Shown here: positions 48,801 through 60,900 of the stretch, one piece after another
How the letters are laid out: each line of letters begins with the position of its first letter
Position numbering within the stretch: position 1 is the stretch's first letter
Notes under the pieces: model-generated
Database searches by the model: none
What the model was told of the DNA's origin: nothing
The model's input: only the letters and a program-made list of their open reading frames with translations
NCBI GenBank assembly: GCA_019916065.1
Contig: CM034239.1
Coordinates: 48,869,812-48,933,811 of the forward strand
Direction of reading: 5' to 3'
Length of the DNA: 64,000 nucleotides
Source: Vitellaria paradoxa
Taxonomy: Eukaryota > Streptophyta > Magnoliopsida > Ericales > Sapotaceae
Program-made: the position numbers and the translations under genes

Positions 48801-51800
48801 ATTTATTTCTGTTGCAGCTTCAGCTTGCCCTAAAAACTTGGTCACAAAACTCAAATCCACACCTCATTAGAACATCACAAAATTCTGAACATACTAACCT
48901 GATTCTGTGGAAGAAATATCAATGACATCATGGTATGATTCTGAACAAATTAAATCCTTCATTGTCTTTTCAAAATGAAACATTTTTGACTTCACATCAT
49001 CGAAAAACAATGCTGCTTGAGGGCACAGTGAACACGCTTCCCGCTTTGAAGCCTTGGCAACTTCAGCAACAGCCTAATGAAAAGCAGATAATTTATAACC
49101 CAATATCTTCCAGATGAAAACTATGGTAATCCCTTGAAGACTTCAGGATATTAGCCCACAAAAAAAGGGTGTGGAAGGAAGAAATTCAAGGCAATAATTA
49201 GCCAATGTACCATGGGTACCACAGAAGAAATAAACATATAACCTGCCCTCAAAACAGACTTTAAGACTTGTGCAGTGGTTGAACCCTGGGGTAACCACAT
49301 TAACGTAACACAAAATTCAATTAACCAACACTTTAACCGATGGAAATTATCTAAAGAACAAAAATAGAAAATTAAATCTACATAGACAAATTGCAGGTAG
49401 AGATCACAGCTCATAACCAATTCAGTATACCAGGTCACTCTGTGTCCCTCCCCTAATAGACAGGGATCATGATCATCCATATAAACCTGTTTTTTATAGT
49501 GACTCATTTTTTTCCTCATGGTTCTGGTATGATCAATCATATAGCAACGCTGTTCCTTAATGCAAGACAGCTTCTTGTTGCCCATCCTCACATGAAGAGT
49601 ATGGAATCTTCCAGCAAGGACTAGTAATAGTTGGACACTTCCTCTAGCTCCAATTTTGCCTAGTTTGTCACACCACCTCTACTTAGTACCTCCTTTAAAT
49701 CCTCAAATCATATACTTGTTATGCCCTCAATTTTCTTTTGGCATCTATCATCTGTTCAGGGAAGGATAAAGTTTGAAGCTCCTTCCCAATAACTCTGGCA
49801 AAATAGATGCTTCTATTTGGCCCGTCCTGCCATCGGATCCTTGCAACTCTATATTCAACAGTGCACATTTTATGCATGTGAGACATCTGACCATCAGAAT
49901 GTACATGAACTCCCTTTTTCTCAGGTTTTTCAAGACAAATAATATAAAGTGATAAGAGACCATCATATCCTTCAACTACAGTTTAATCTTGATATCATCC
50001 TCACAAAGACCAGGATCTCCCTTTGAATCCCTAATATGTTACAGCACAGGTGCTTACAACAAAACTCCAACTGATAAAATACGCTAGGTACTGGTGGGCA
50101 AGTTTAAATATGTGCCCTCATGGACCCCGTATAAAAAAGCATAAACCCTGTGCCACCATTTATTTATTTATTTTTGATGAATACAGACCCTGAACTGTCA
50201 AGATAAAGCTAATCAAGCAAAAGGGAGTTCACACTAGCAAGAGTTTATTCTCGAAGAAGGATTGTTATCTGTAAATTAATGTCACAACATGCAGGCCTTC
50301 GCAGGTGTATGTTTCCCGGATTTGATTACAAACAGGTAATCTACGTTGACTTTAATTATAAGAGGTTAGGAAGCCACGTTTAAAAGTGACAGAGGAACAG
50401 CAGCAAGTACATAATAGAGTGAAACTGTATTGAAGGAAATCATTAGTGTAGCCAAAGACCTCACATGGTCAAACTTTTTTGCCAATTTGAGTAATAAACC
50501 ATGTTGATATGAACTCAAACTTTGATCATGAAGCATTGCAAGTGCTCAACAGAGTTTATTTTGACCAGAGTAGACATGGATGGATCCTCAATGCTTTACA
50601 AGTAGGAATAAAGCAGCTCTTGGTTTGCAAATTCAAGAGATAAACTAAAAAATATTTTAGCTTTCAGTTTTGCAATTATTACGTGAGCGAGGCTGACTAA
50701 TATGTGCATCAATTTATTGTAGGAAGAGAAGCAGTATGTTTAAAAATAGACAACAATTTATAAGATATGAATCTACACGCATGCATCTCTAATCTCGAAA
50801 TGTTATTTTGGTATTATATCCTCATCACATATAACTAAAACTGGAATAGCAATCACTAAGAGAAAACAAGAAGGCAAAAAATAAAATAATGTAAAGCAAA
50901 ATATTAAATACTTTAATTAAATATCACCTGCAAGAATGAGATGGTTAAATCAGGGTGCTGATGGCGGCCAAGAATCTCAAGTTCCAGTGAAACAGAGCGC
51001 ATCTGTACAATTTAATCAGGCAAAAAGTATTGCAATTCAACACATACGATAACTTTGAAAACAATTACTTAGTACAAAAAGAAACAAAACAAATAAAAAT
51101 ATGGGTCAGCCTATTCAAAAATAAAATCCCTTCCCATTAAAATTATGGCAACACCCAAACTCTTGGGAAACTACGTATTTCTTTTAGTCAAATCTTGTTA
51201 GTGAAAGTTTTTAATTAGACATATAAAAATAAAGAAGCAGAAAAATTAAAAAAGCAGTATTCATGACATGCCAGAAACAAAAGCAAATTAAAAAATCAAT
51301 GCCTAGGAAGCACAATCCAATGGCCATACCGGTTCCTCCAATAATGGCAATATTTTATAGGCCACTCCAATATAGGAAAGCATTGCAGCAAGGACATTAG
51401 GTACTTGAGGATTGAGATCCAAGTGCCGCAATTGTCGACATATGGAATCAATTACATAGTCTGAGTTTGCCAAAACTAAGTGCCCTACCTGCAAAAAGAA
51501 ACAAATTAACCAGGGAATCAAAAATATATTGAGATAATTTGAGCCATGTATACTCACCGTTGGATAACCAGATGTAGCAGAAATGACATGTAAAACAGCA
51601 TCAGATGCACTTCTAATTTGGAAGTTGGAGCAAATAAGAGCCTCAAGCAACACATAAAGAGATGAATGAAGAAATCCACAAGTAGAAAAATCCTTCCCGA
51701 GGCAGGTAGAAAAGATGCCTATCCCATCAATGATAACCTGTTTGACAACGCTAGAATCAATACCTTGCACTCCAAGCATATGCAATCCAACCGTATAAAC

Positions 51801-54800
51801 TGATGAAAGATTCAACATAATGCATATCCCATCAATCATAACATGCTTGAAGAAAGAACAATAATATGAATACCACATATTCAATAAATTATGTGCAATA
51901 TTAGAGAAGGAAAATGTATATTTCCTGGTATAGAAGAGCGGCATCATGGAAGAAGTGCAAAGTAATATCTTCAACTTCACTGTCAGGCTGCTGAAATGCA
52001 GATTTATGCTCTAAAGGAAGACTCCACACTTCAGGAGAAAGGTATTCATGTAATATAATGCCAATGCAATTAATCAATTGGCTCCTTGCACCCCTCTCTG
52101 GAGAAATCTTCCAAATGGATGTGGAAGACACGAGATGTTCGAACTCATGAGGTTCAATAACATCAGGTCCTGCTCCACATCCTTCTATCTCTTCCCATCT
52201 TAGCTTAGACCCCTGAAAAATGCTTGCAAAAGCATCAACTGCTTTATCTGACAAACCAAAAATTATCTCATTTAAAATACATACAGCAGTACAAGCCTGC
52301 CGCACCAACTGTCCGGAGCCGGTTCTATTGTACCAAAACTGCCAGCCTTCTTTCTTGTGTTCTTTCATCCGGATCTCAGAAACCAATTTCCGCAGGTGGC
52401 CCAGTGGAACATCAGTGACAATTGACAAGGATCCTTCACTTCTAGAATCTACTCACAAACAAAACCAGGAAACCAATGCTAAGAATGGAGCAGAAAATGC
52501 ATAAAAGAAAGATGGAGCAAAAAAGAAACAAATCTAAGAAAAGAAATTGAATTGTAAGAGCCAAAACAACCTGCCATTAAGGATAAACCTACGAGTCTAA
52601 GAATTCCAGCAAGAGCCTGATATAGTTTCTGACTGCCAACATAAACAAACCACGAAGGCATACGTGGAAGCTCATAATCCTTCTGTAATTTCTCCTGCGG
52701 GCATGGTACTTTTTTGTTCTGAATACTTGGGAAATTTGAGTCTTCAGATGAAGCAGCACCTGTGATGGCCCAACTATTATTAGAAAAGCAAATGCTAGCA
52801 GCTCTCATCTCAGTTATAGAGTGAAGGTATCCTGTGGAGGACGGCCTTTCCAGAAGAAGTTTGTCAACAGAACCAGCAAGCACTGAATTCTGACTCAAGC
52901 AGAGGGCAAAAATATCCAAGAATCTAGCAGTTGCAACCTAGACATTCCAAGACAAGATCAACACTTATGATTCATAATACAGAAGAAAAAATGGAATGAA
53001 AATCCTCTCCGACCTTGTGTAGAAAAAAAATAAAGAAGAAGAAGAAAGAGAATATCCAGCATCAGTGAAATCCAAAGATGGGAAGTTAGACAAAACTCCC
53101 CCAACGTGCTTCTTTCTTGTTTCTAGTAAATTAATGCATTTACCAAAAAAATATCAACAATCCTTTTAATATCTGACCTTTCATTTGTTATGGCTCACCC
53201 CAATGTCCAATGGCCAAAGTTTTGAATTTCATAATGGCAGTAGAATAACTCTAAAGTCAAATGCCAGTGACAAGCTGAACAAGTGAAAATTAACAATACG
53301 GTCTCTTTAACCTTTTTTTTTTCAATCAACAATGGATGGGCGACAAGACAATGGTTGCAAATAGCAAATGTCAGGATATGATGAACCAGAAAATGAGAGT
53401 TAAGGACTGAAATTCCAAGCAACTGGTTTACCAAACATCATTAGACTAACAGCAGCGAGAGACACTGCAAGAGTGGACTAAACATCACTAGATATTTTAT
53501 CCACATATATATTTATATATAATATATGAATTGAGATGCCTCATAGACACAAATCCCTCAAAAGTGGAAATTTGGTCTTGAGGTGTTCTCCAATCCGACT
53601 AAAGTGGTGGCACATGCTCTATGCAGACACGTTATTTTGCGTGATCTCTCCATGCTTCCTTCAGTCAACTCCATCTAACATACAGATTTGGACAGCAGAG
53701 GAGATGATCGGTATGCAAGGTTTAGATAGTTTAAAATTTTAGCCCACCTCTATTTCAAAAAGAGCATCATGGCTTTCCTAGAAAGTAATAGCATACCAGA
53801 ATTTGGGAAATTGTATGGAAGACCTTTGTTTGAAGGGGGGAAAAAACAAGGATGAAACATAAATAGAATCCTTATCATTGAGACATTACTTAGGAAGTGG
53901 TACATACAGGGGACTGAAGGAGGTGATCCGCCACAAGTTGAGGACCAGAAAAATAAATTACTACTAGTAATTTCTGAACCTCTGATATTGCAAGTGATTC
54001 CTCACTTCCCAGCACCACTTTTGGGAGCTTCTCAATTAGCCTGTTTGAAAGCAAATTTAGAGCGAATAAGATTAACCTTTTACAGACAACTTGCCCCAAT
54101 TTCACTCCAAGGCCTTGTCACATTAAAGAAAAACAGAACAAAAACCTGCTAAAGATCTCGGCAAAGTCATATTGTACATGATGTTTCCCGCTTGAGAACA
54201 AATATTCAAGGAAAACCCGTGCAGCTACAGACACCTCTTCAGAGTTGTCACAAACCAAAACACACAAGCATTCCTGCATTGTTCATAATAGAACATATGA
54301 TATATGTATAAACAAAAGAAGCTATTAAATTCCTTGTGCATACCATGTCAACAAAATTAATTGAGTTTAATTATGAAAAACTTAAAACATAACAACTTAT
54401 TCTCACAAATTAAAGTTAAAAAATGTCACACCTACAAGCAACCGAATCTTTTACTTTCACTAAAGATGAACACACAAATTTCTTAACACCAACCATTTAA
54501 ATGGAATGATCACATGTGCCATCCATGTGAAATTAAGGTTGTGATTGGATTGAAGATTTGTCAAGGGGGAAGGAAATGGAAGGGAATCGAAAATTACTTC
54601 TCTTGTTTGGTTCTAATAGGAAATAGTGGGAAAAAAAACATGGGATTTGATAAATGAATATATATATATATTAAAAAAAATTAATTTATAGGTAATTGTC
54701 ATCCATATCCTTATATTTTTTGACAGAACTATATAAGCACTTGCATTTGAATTTTTTATTTCCTTTCATTTTTTCCTTCCCTTTTTTTTCCTTATCCTTT

Positions 54801-56917
54801 CTCCTCTCTTCCCTTGCCAAATCCTTGATCGAAACACACCCTAAGAACCAAATTAGTGGAGGAAAGCATTCTGGAGGATGGATATACATATATGACACAT
54901 AACAACCAAGCTGCACCAACTATTGAGGTATCAAACCTATTAGTCATGTTATGATAGGTTGGGAGAAGATGATTAAGCAAAGATCAGAAATAAATTTATG
55001 GTATCAAATAAATTGGTTAATATCAGAAAAATAGACCATGACAACCAATAGCACAGTCGGGCAACTGAAGGAGATTTTTAGAAGGAAAAGAAAGCAATCC
55101 CTCTTCATGTTCCTTTTCGACTGACCCAACTACAAGCCTATTAAACTAGCCATAACCACACGATAACTTCCATGGCAATACTTGTGCTTTGGAAATATAG
55201 AAACGAAAAGACAATCTAATATGACGGAGGATATGTGCCTGAGTAGTAACTTGAATAAGATGAAGAAACGAGAGAAAATAAGTCAATACGAATTATAAGA
55301 TTGCCCTTTGCCTCGTAGCTTAAACTTTTAGATGAGATAGTAGTTAATTGTCTAACAAAAAGAATGAACCCATTAGCATCTTTAAAGAAGAGGTCCCATA
55401 ATTCATCCTTCATAATATATTAATAACTATCAAAAGGGTTGTCACTTGGTGCCATGATAAAAAACTGGCTAACAAGCAGAAGAACTTAAATACAAGTCTG
55501 GGGCAGCCAATGTGCAAACCTAACGAGGCATTAAGCTATATTCAATCTAACAGTCCCACAACCCATTATTGGCTAATGCATTTTTTGTTAATAGCAATTC
55601 TCAACAGTCAAAACTAGATTGAATACCTCATTGCTCATCCTAAGTTCCTAACCAATAACATCAACTAAGTTATCCATCAATCAGTAAACTAGATAAATTC
55701 CTCATTGATCATCCTAAACAATAACATCAATTTAGTTATCCACAAATTCGAACCAAACTTTAACATATTTAACACAACCAACCAAAATTTTAGAGAAAGT
55801 TGAAAATGTCATATATGATGTTGTACTTAAACCAAACGAACAAGTTGATTTTAAAAATATTAACCATGCCAACAAAGAGGGTATCAGAACAAACTGATGA
55901 ATTAATACAAATGCATCACCTTGACGATATTACAAGGTTTTTTTCCTTAAAGATAACAATTTTCAATCTGTCTTTTTTCCCCCTTTTTTTTCTTTTCTTT
56001 TGTCCTTTTTTTTTGGGGGGGGGGGTTTCGCACTCCATTCAATACAACATAAATTTCATGATCAATTCAATCAGAACCAAGAAAAGCAGCAAATTCCTCA
56101 ATCATAATTTATCTAAAATGTTTCTATCAAGTTCTTTAGTCCAAACATTCTACAAAACAATTGGCAAGTCTAAAAGAATGTCAACTCTAATTCCCAACTT
56201 ACCAATAGCATTAATCTGCTATCATTCAGTGTATTACTGCATTTTGATAACAGCCCTCGAATGGCAGCCAAAGTTTCTTGTCTCACCTTTTTAGCTGGAT
56301 GAACACAAAGCTAACAACCCACGTGGATGACTATTAGAAATTGAAGAAAAATCATGTCATCATATGAAAAGAAATGAAACACAAATATAAAATAACTATA
56401 GAAAATAACTGCCACAAAATCAGTTGCAAGAACCCACATGTGGAAACGTTGCAGACAATAGCTTATTCACGTGAGCTGAAGTTTTAACAATCCAGTCTTT
56501 TGTACGGCTCACATACAAAGCTCCTATAGTGTTGCCCGAATTGACAGCCTCCATTTCTTTAGAGCCAATTTTGGAGGTATCCGTGAGCACTGCTTCACTT
56601 GGATTTTCTACTACCCTTTCACTCTGACCTTGAGTTTTTGCAGGCAGGTGGCGGAGTTCCTCCAGAAATGATACTGCTGATTCATCCTTATGTGAAGGAA
56701 AGCCAGCAATAATATCCATAGTTGTACCAAGACCAGATAAATTAGCATCATCTTCAAGAACTATCACAAGGAACTCAGCCAAACCTCGAATTGCTTGATC
56801 AATGGCTTCCGTGCTTCCAGCAGCCCCACTAATCATTGTTTTTGAGACATACAAAACTTTGGCAAATTGACTGACAACACCTGGTAAAAAGAAAGCTAGG
56901 GCATCAGCAGTACCAAC
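42892..56917 (-). CDS. TTI1: TTI1 (TELO2-interacting protein 1) homolog, 3' thirteen exons
   Basis: ARM/HEAT-repeat subunit of the Tel2-Tti1-Tti2 co-chaperone complex, which stabilises PIKK kinases such as ATM, ATR and TOR. Arabidopsis relative probably At1g79190. Exons inferred, 5' to 3': 56917-56438, 56310-56203, 54273-54146, 54040-53908, 52937-52571, 52448-51925, 51737-51558, 51488-51330, 51002-50928, 49073-48899, 48115-47925, 47028-46810, 43539-42892. Their phases agree throughout and sum to 1128 residues. Motifs: VGTADALAFFLPGVVSQF, HPAKKVRQETLAAIRGLL, GKDFSTCGFLHSSLY, RQLRHLDLNPQVPNVLAAML, CGGDFFSRRF near the C-terminus. Plant family members are about 1350 residues, so roughly the first 230 lie beyond position 64000. 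The intron after 51925 has GA instead of GT as donor. Introns are full of TEs, including the nested pair at 57.0-63.5 kb. Confidence 0.88.
44600..46482 (+). pseudogene. hAT transposase relic (TTF/ZMYM1-like) in TTI1's last intron
   Basis: Conceptual fragments in order: IIVDESCDKSKNEQMTIVLR (44770), NIQNIQGQDYGGASN and LHALILNDCPY (44950-45050), NDELEDIHVADIAYVI (45170), SSHLKLISNLIKMHGATG (45300), and the tail KKFATDSTIDGF-QDMK (46415-46460). They match the plant hAT family annotated as TTF-type zinc-finger or zinc-finger MYM protein 1-like. Stops and frameshifts are many, and the relic is split by a LINE fragment at 45560-45830. Confidence 0.75.
45560..45830 (+). mobile_element. LINE reverse-transcriptase tail fragment
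   Basis: KLRKSRLRWFGHVQCRP is the well-known C-terminal motif of plant non-LTR retrotransposon polyproteins; a decayed continuation follows with several stops. It lies inside the hAT relic. Confidence 0.65.
54537..54841. mobile_element. Tourist-like MITE in a TTI1 intron
   Basis: The left end GGTTGTGATTGGATTGAAG and the right end read inward GGGTGTGTTTCGATCAAG are inverted repeats that both run on into ATTTG-CAAGGG. TAA flanks both sides (54534-54536, 54842-54844). About 305 bp. Confidence 0.65.
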
Positions 56918-57965
56918 CTGCAATAATAAACACCAAAACACCTTAGATATTGTAAGAATATTCTATGTTAGGTTATGATATATTATTTATGTATATTACC
57001 CATATTAAAATATTCTATATTTTAGTATGTAGTAAGCAATTAGTTTTATTTTGGTACGTAGATCATTACTATACATACCTCTCATTGTAAACTTATTTAA
57101 AGGCCTCTTCTTTACCTTTATGATACATATAACAAAATGTAGACCTTACATTTTCTCTCTCTCAATTCTATTTTTTGCCTTTTATTCTTTTATTTTCAAC
57201 ATGGTATCAGAACCAAATTCTGTATTTTTTTATTTCTCTAGTGTAGCATCATTCTACTGCACTATTTTTCACCACCACAGTATATTCAAAAAATTCTTTC
57301 ATCCTCTATTTTAACATGGTATCAAAAATTCTGCGTTTTTTCTTCTATGGTTTTTTTTTTCTTTTCAAAGCCTTGATCTACCATAACACCACCACAACCA
57401 CCGCAAAATTTTTTTCTTCCATATTCTGAACCATATTAGAGGTTTTTACATTTTTCGTTCTTCCTTGGTATTTTTCTTTACAGAGCCTTGATCTACTATA
57501 GCACCACCACAACCATTGCAAAAACCTTTTCTTTCGCATTCTGAACCAGTTCCTAAGTTTTTTTTTTCTTTTTTTTTAACCTTTCTTATTTTGATTAAGA
57601 TCTATATTTTTTTGTGTTTCACCGTTTCAGTACATTTTTTTATTTAGGATGACCTCTCAACATTATATTATTTGTCCTATTCACAGTACCATTTCTTCAC
57701 GGAATTAACTATAATACACCAACAAACGTATGCCTTTCTTATTGGCTGTAAACTATGGAGAGCAAAGTACTGTTGTTTGCTTTCAATGTTTTTTAGTTTT
57801 GTCTTTATTGTTCTATTTCCGCACACCGTATATTCTGTTTGGTTATTTTTCAATCTCCAATTTGAAAAATAATCATACCAGTGGCAGTGAAATTTCTTCG
57901 GGAACTCACAGTCAAAACTTCGCCACCGCCAACAGTCACAGACCTTTAGATTCTATACTCACGGC

Positions 57966-60900
57966 TGAAGATAAACCTTATGTATTCTTCTAGGATAATG
58001 TTCTATTGTTCTGCTGTAACTGCTGTTAATGCTACAGCAGTCGGTCATTATTCTTCTTATTTAATTCTGGTAGCATAGAGGAGGTGATGGGGCTTTCAAC
58101 TTAGATATTTAGTATTGAATTAATTACTAAGACTGTTCAGCTATTTAGACCTTTAAGCTACAGATACTCTTGTATAAATAGGGCTGTAATTATTCATTGT
58201 ATAGCTTTTTTACCAATTCTGCTACATGGTATCAGAGCATTTCGATTCTTCTTCCTAGAATAAGGCTTGTCCTCCTTAGTTATACTTGTGTTTGGGCTAA
58301 GGGCTGTCCTCCCTAGCCACGTCAATTCCTTTGCTAAGGTTGTCCTCCTTAGTTCTTGTTCCATCAGCTGATTGTCTAGATGAGTTCAGAGAAAAATTCT
58401 GAAACTCCTTCATCTAATCAGTCCCAAGTCTCAATGACCTCTCAAGCTCTCGGAGAGGCCACAGCCTTACAGATCACCAACCATAAACTGAATGGAAGGA
58501 ATTTCATTCAATGGTCTAGATCTGTCCTGTTAGTCATCCACGGTAGAGGGAAGATGGGCTATCTTAATGGAGATATTAAGCAGCCCAAAGCTGAGGACCC
58601 AGCCTATGAAAATTGGGAAATCAATAACTCAATTATCATGGCCTGGTTAATTAATTCCATGGAGCCTCAAGTCAGCAGAACCTACCTCTTCCTGGACACA
58701 GCACAAGCAATCTGGAGTGCTGTGAATACCAACTACTCAGATCTGACAAATGCCTCTCAAGTGTTCGAAATAAAGAATCGTTTGAAGGAGATAAAGCAAG
58801 GAAGTTTGGAGGTGACTGCATACTACAATGAGCTGCAGATTCTTTGGCAAGAACTCGACTTACATTATGAAGCCGACTGGGAAGGATTAGAAGATAAAGT
58901 GAAGTTCAAAAGACATCTAGAGAAGGAGAGGTTATATGAATTCTTGACTGGATTAAACAGAGAGTTGGATGAGGTTAGAGGAAGGATTCTTGGCCACAAG
59001 CCTCTACCTTCCTTGGATGAAGCATTTGCAGAAGTCAGAAGAGAGGCTAGTAGAAGGAGAGTCATGCTTGGAGTTGGTGGGAGTAAGCAAGCTGCAGTAG
59101 GCAATGACAGACCCATTGACACCACTGCCCTATTAGTGAAAAATGTTCGTGACCAAAGAAGCTATCAAAAAGGGGAAAAGGGAAGCAGACCCTGGTGCAG
59201 TCACTGCAGCAAACCAGGACACACCAGAGAGGTCTGCTGGGACCTCCACGGGAAGCCTGCTAACTGGAAACCTCGGGGCCAAAATAAAGGCAAGAGCTTC
59301 CAGGTTCAAGTAGAGGAGAAAACTGCTCCAGAACAGCAAAGTTTTTTACTGCATCCAGCAAAAACTGCCCCAGAACAGCAAGGTTTTGTCCTTACTAAAC
59401 CACAACTGGAGCAGCTGCAGAAGTTGTTGAGCCAAACTGCATCCAGCAACTCAAACATCTCTGCACTGACTTCCAGCACTGCACTGCATACCAAGAGTGC
59501 TGATTCTTGGATGCTGGATTCAGGTGCTTCTGACCACATGACAGGTAACATGGCCTTATTCTATGCATACAGCCCTTGCTCAGAAAAAACTAGAGTAAAA
59601 GTAGCTGATGGCTCTTACTCTAGGGTGGTTGGTAAAGGATCTGTCCATCTCTCAAACAAAATCTCTCTCCACTCTGTTCTTTATGTTCCAAATCTTACTT
59701 GTAATCTGATTTCCATCAGAAAACTCACTGATGAGCTAAAATGTTGTGCTAAATTCAGTCCTACTGGCTGTGAATTTCAGGGACTGAATTCAAGGATGAT
59801 GATTGGCAATGTTAAGGTGAAAGATGGGCTCTACTATCTCGAGACTGACAAAGAACCAGCAAAATTTAGTGCATTGGCAGAAAATGTATCTTCCTCTAGT
59901 TTCAATCATGATGAAATTATGTTATGGCACTATAGGTTAGGCCATCCAAATTTCTCCTATTTGAAGAGACTCTTTCCAGATTTATTTCTTAATAAAAATC
60001 CTAGTTTCTTTCATTGTGAATTTTGCTTGCTTGCTAAACATCATCGTGCATCCTTTCCCATCAAACCTTACCAAAAATCCCAACCTTTTTCTTTAATACA
60101 CAGTGACATTTGGGGACCCTCTCGGGTAACAAATATATCTGGTACTAGGTGGTTTATAACCTTTATTGATGACCATACAAGGGTGTGTTGGGTATACCTA
60201 TTGAAGGAAAAATCTGAAGCTACAAAAGCTTTCCAATCTTTCCATTCTATGATTTTAACTCAATTCCATGTTCCCATTAAAACTCTAAGAACTGATAATG
60301 GGAAAGAGTACTTCAATTCTCCTCTCAATGAATACCTCTCAAAAAATGGGATACTAAACCAAAGCTCTTGTACAAATACACCACAACAAAATGGGATAGC
60401 TGAGAGAAAAAATCGACATCTTGTTGAGGTTGCTAGAGCTTTAATGTTCACCAAGAATGTCCCAAAATATCTGTGGGGTGAGGCTATCCTAACAGCCTCC
60501 TATTTGATGAACCGAATGCCCTCAAAACCCTTAAACTTCTCTGTCCCTTTAACCAACCTCCTTCTTCTCTACCCAACATTTAGAACCATGACCTCTCTAC
60601 CCCTTAAAATTTTTGGGTGCACTATGTTTGTCCACAATCATTCCCCAAATTTGTCCAAACTTGATCCCAAGGCCATTAAGTGTATTTTCATTGGGTACTC
60701 TCCAACCCAACGTGGCTACAAATGCTACTCTCCTAACATCCGTCGAGTGTTTGTGTCTATGGATGTCTCTTTTATTGAGTCTCAATCTTTTTTTCCCAAT
60801 CCTTCTCTTCCAACAGAGAACTTGAGTGAAGAAAAATCTTGGGATCAGCCAGGGGATACAAATCAGTCCACAGACCATAACACACTACCTGCAGTACTGC

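Noticed and set aside
49151..49591. 146-codon minus-strand frame between TTI1 exons
   Set aside because: It sits in an intron (50927-49074), lacks family motifs, and splicing around it keeps the TTI1 phase.
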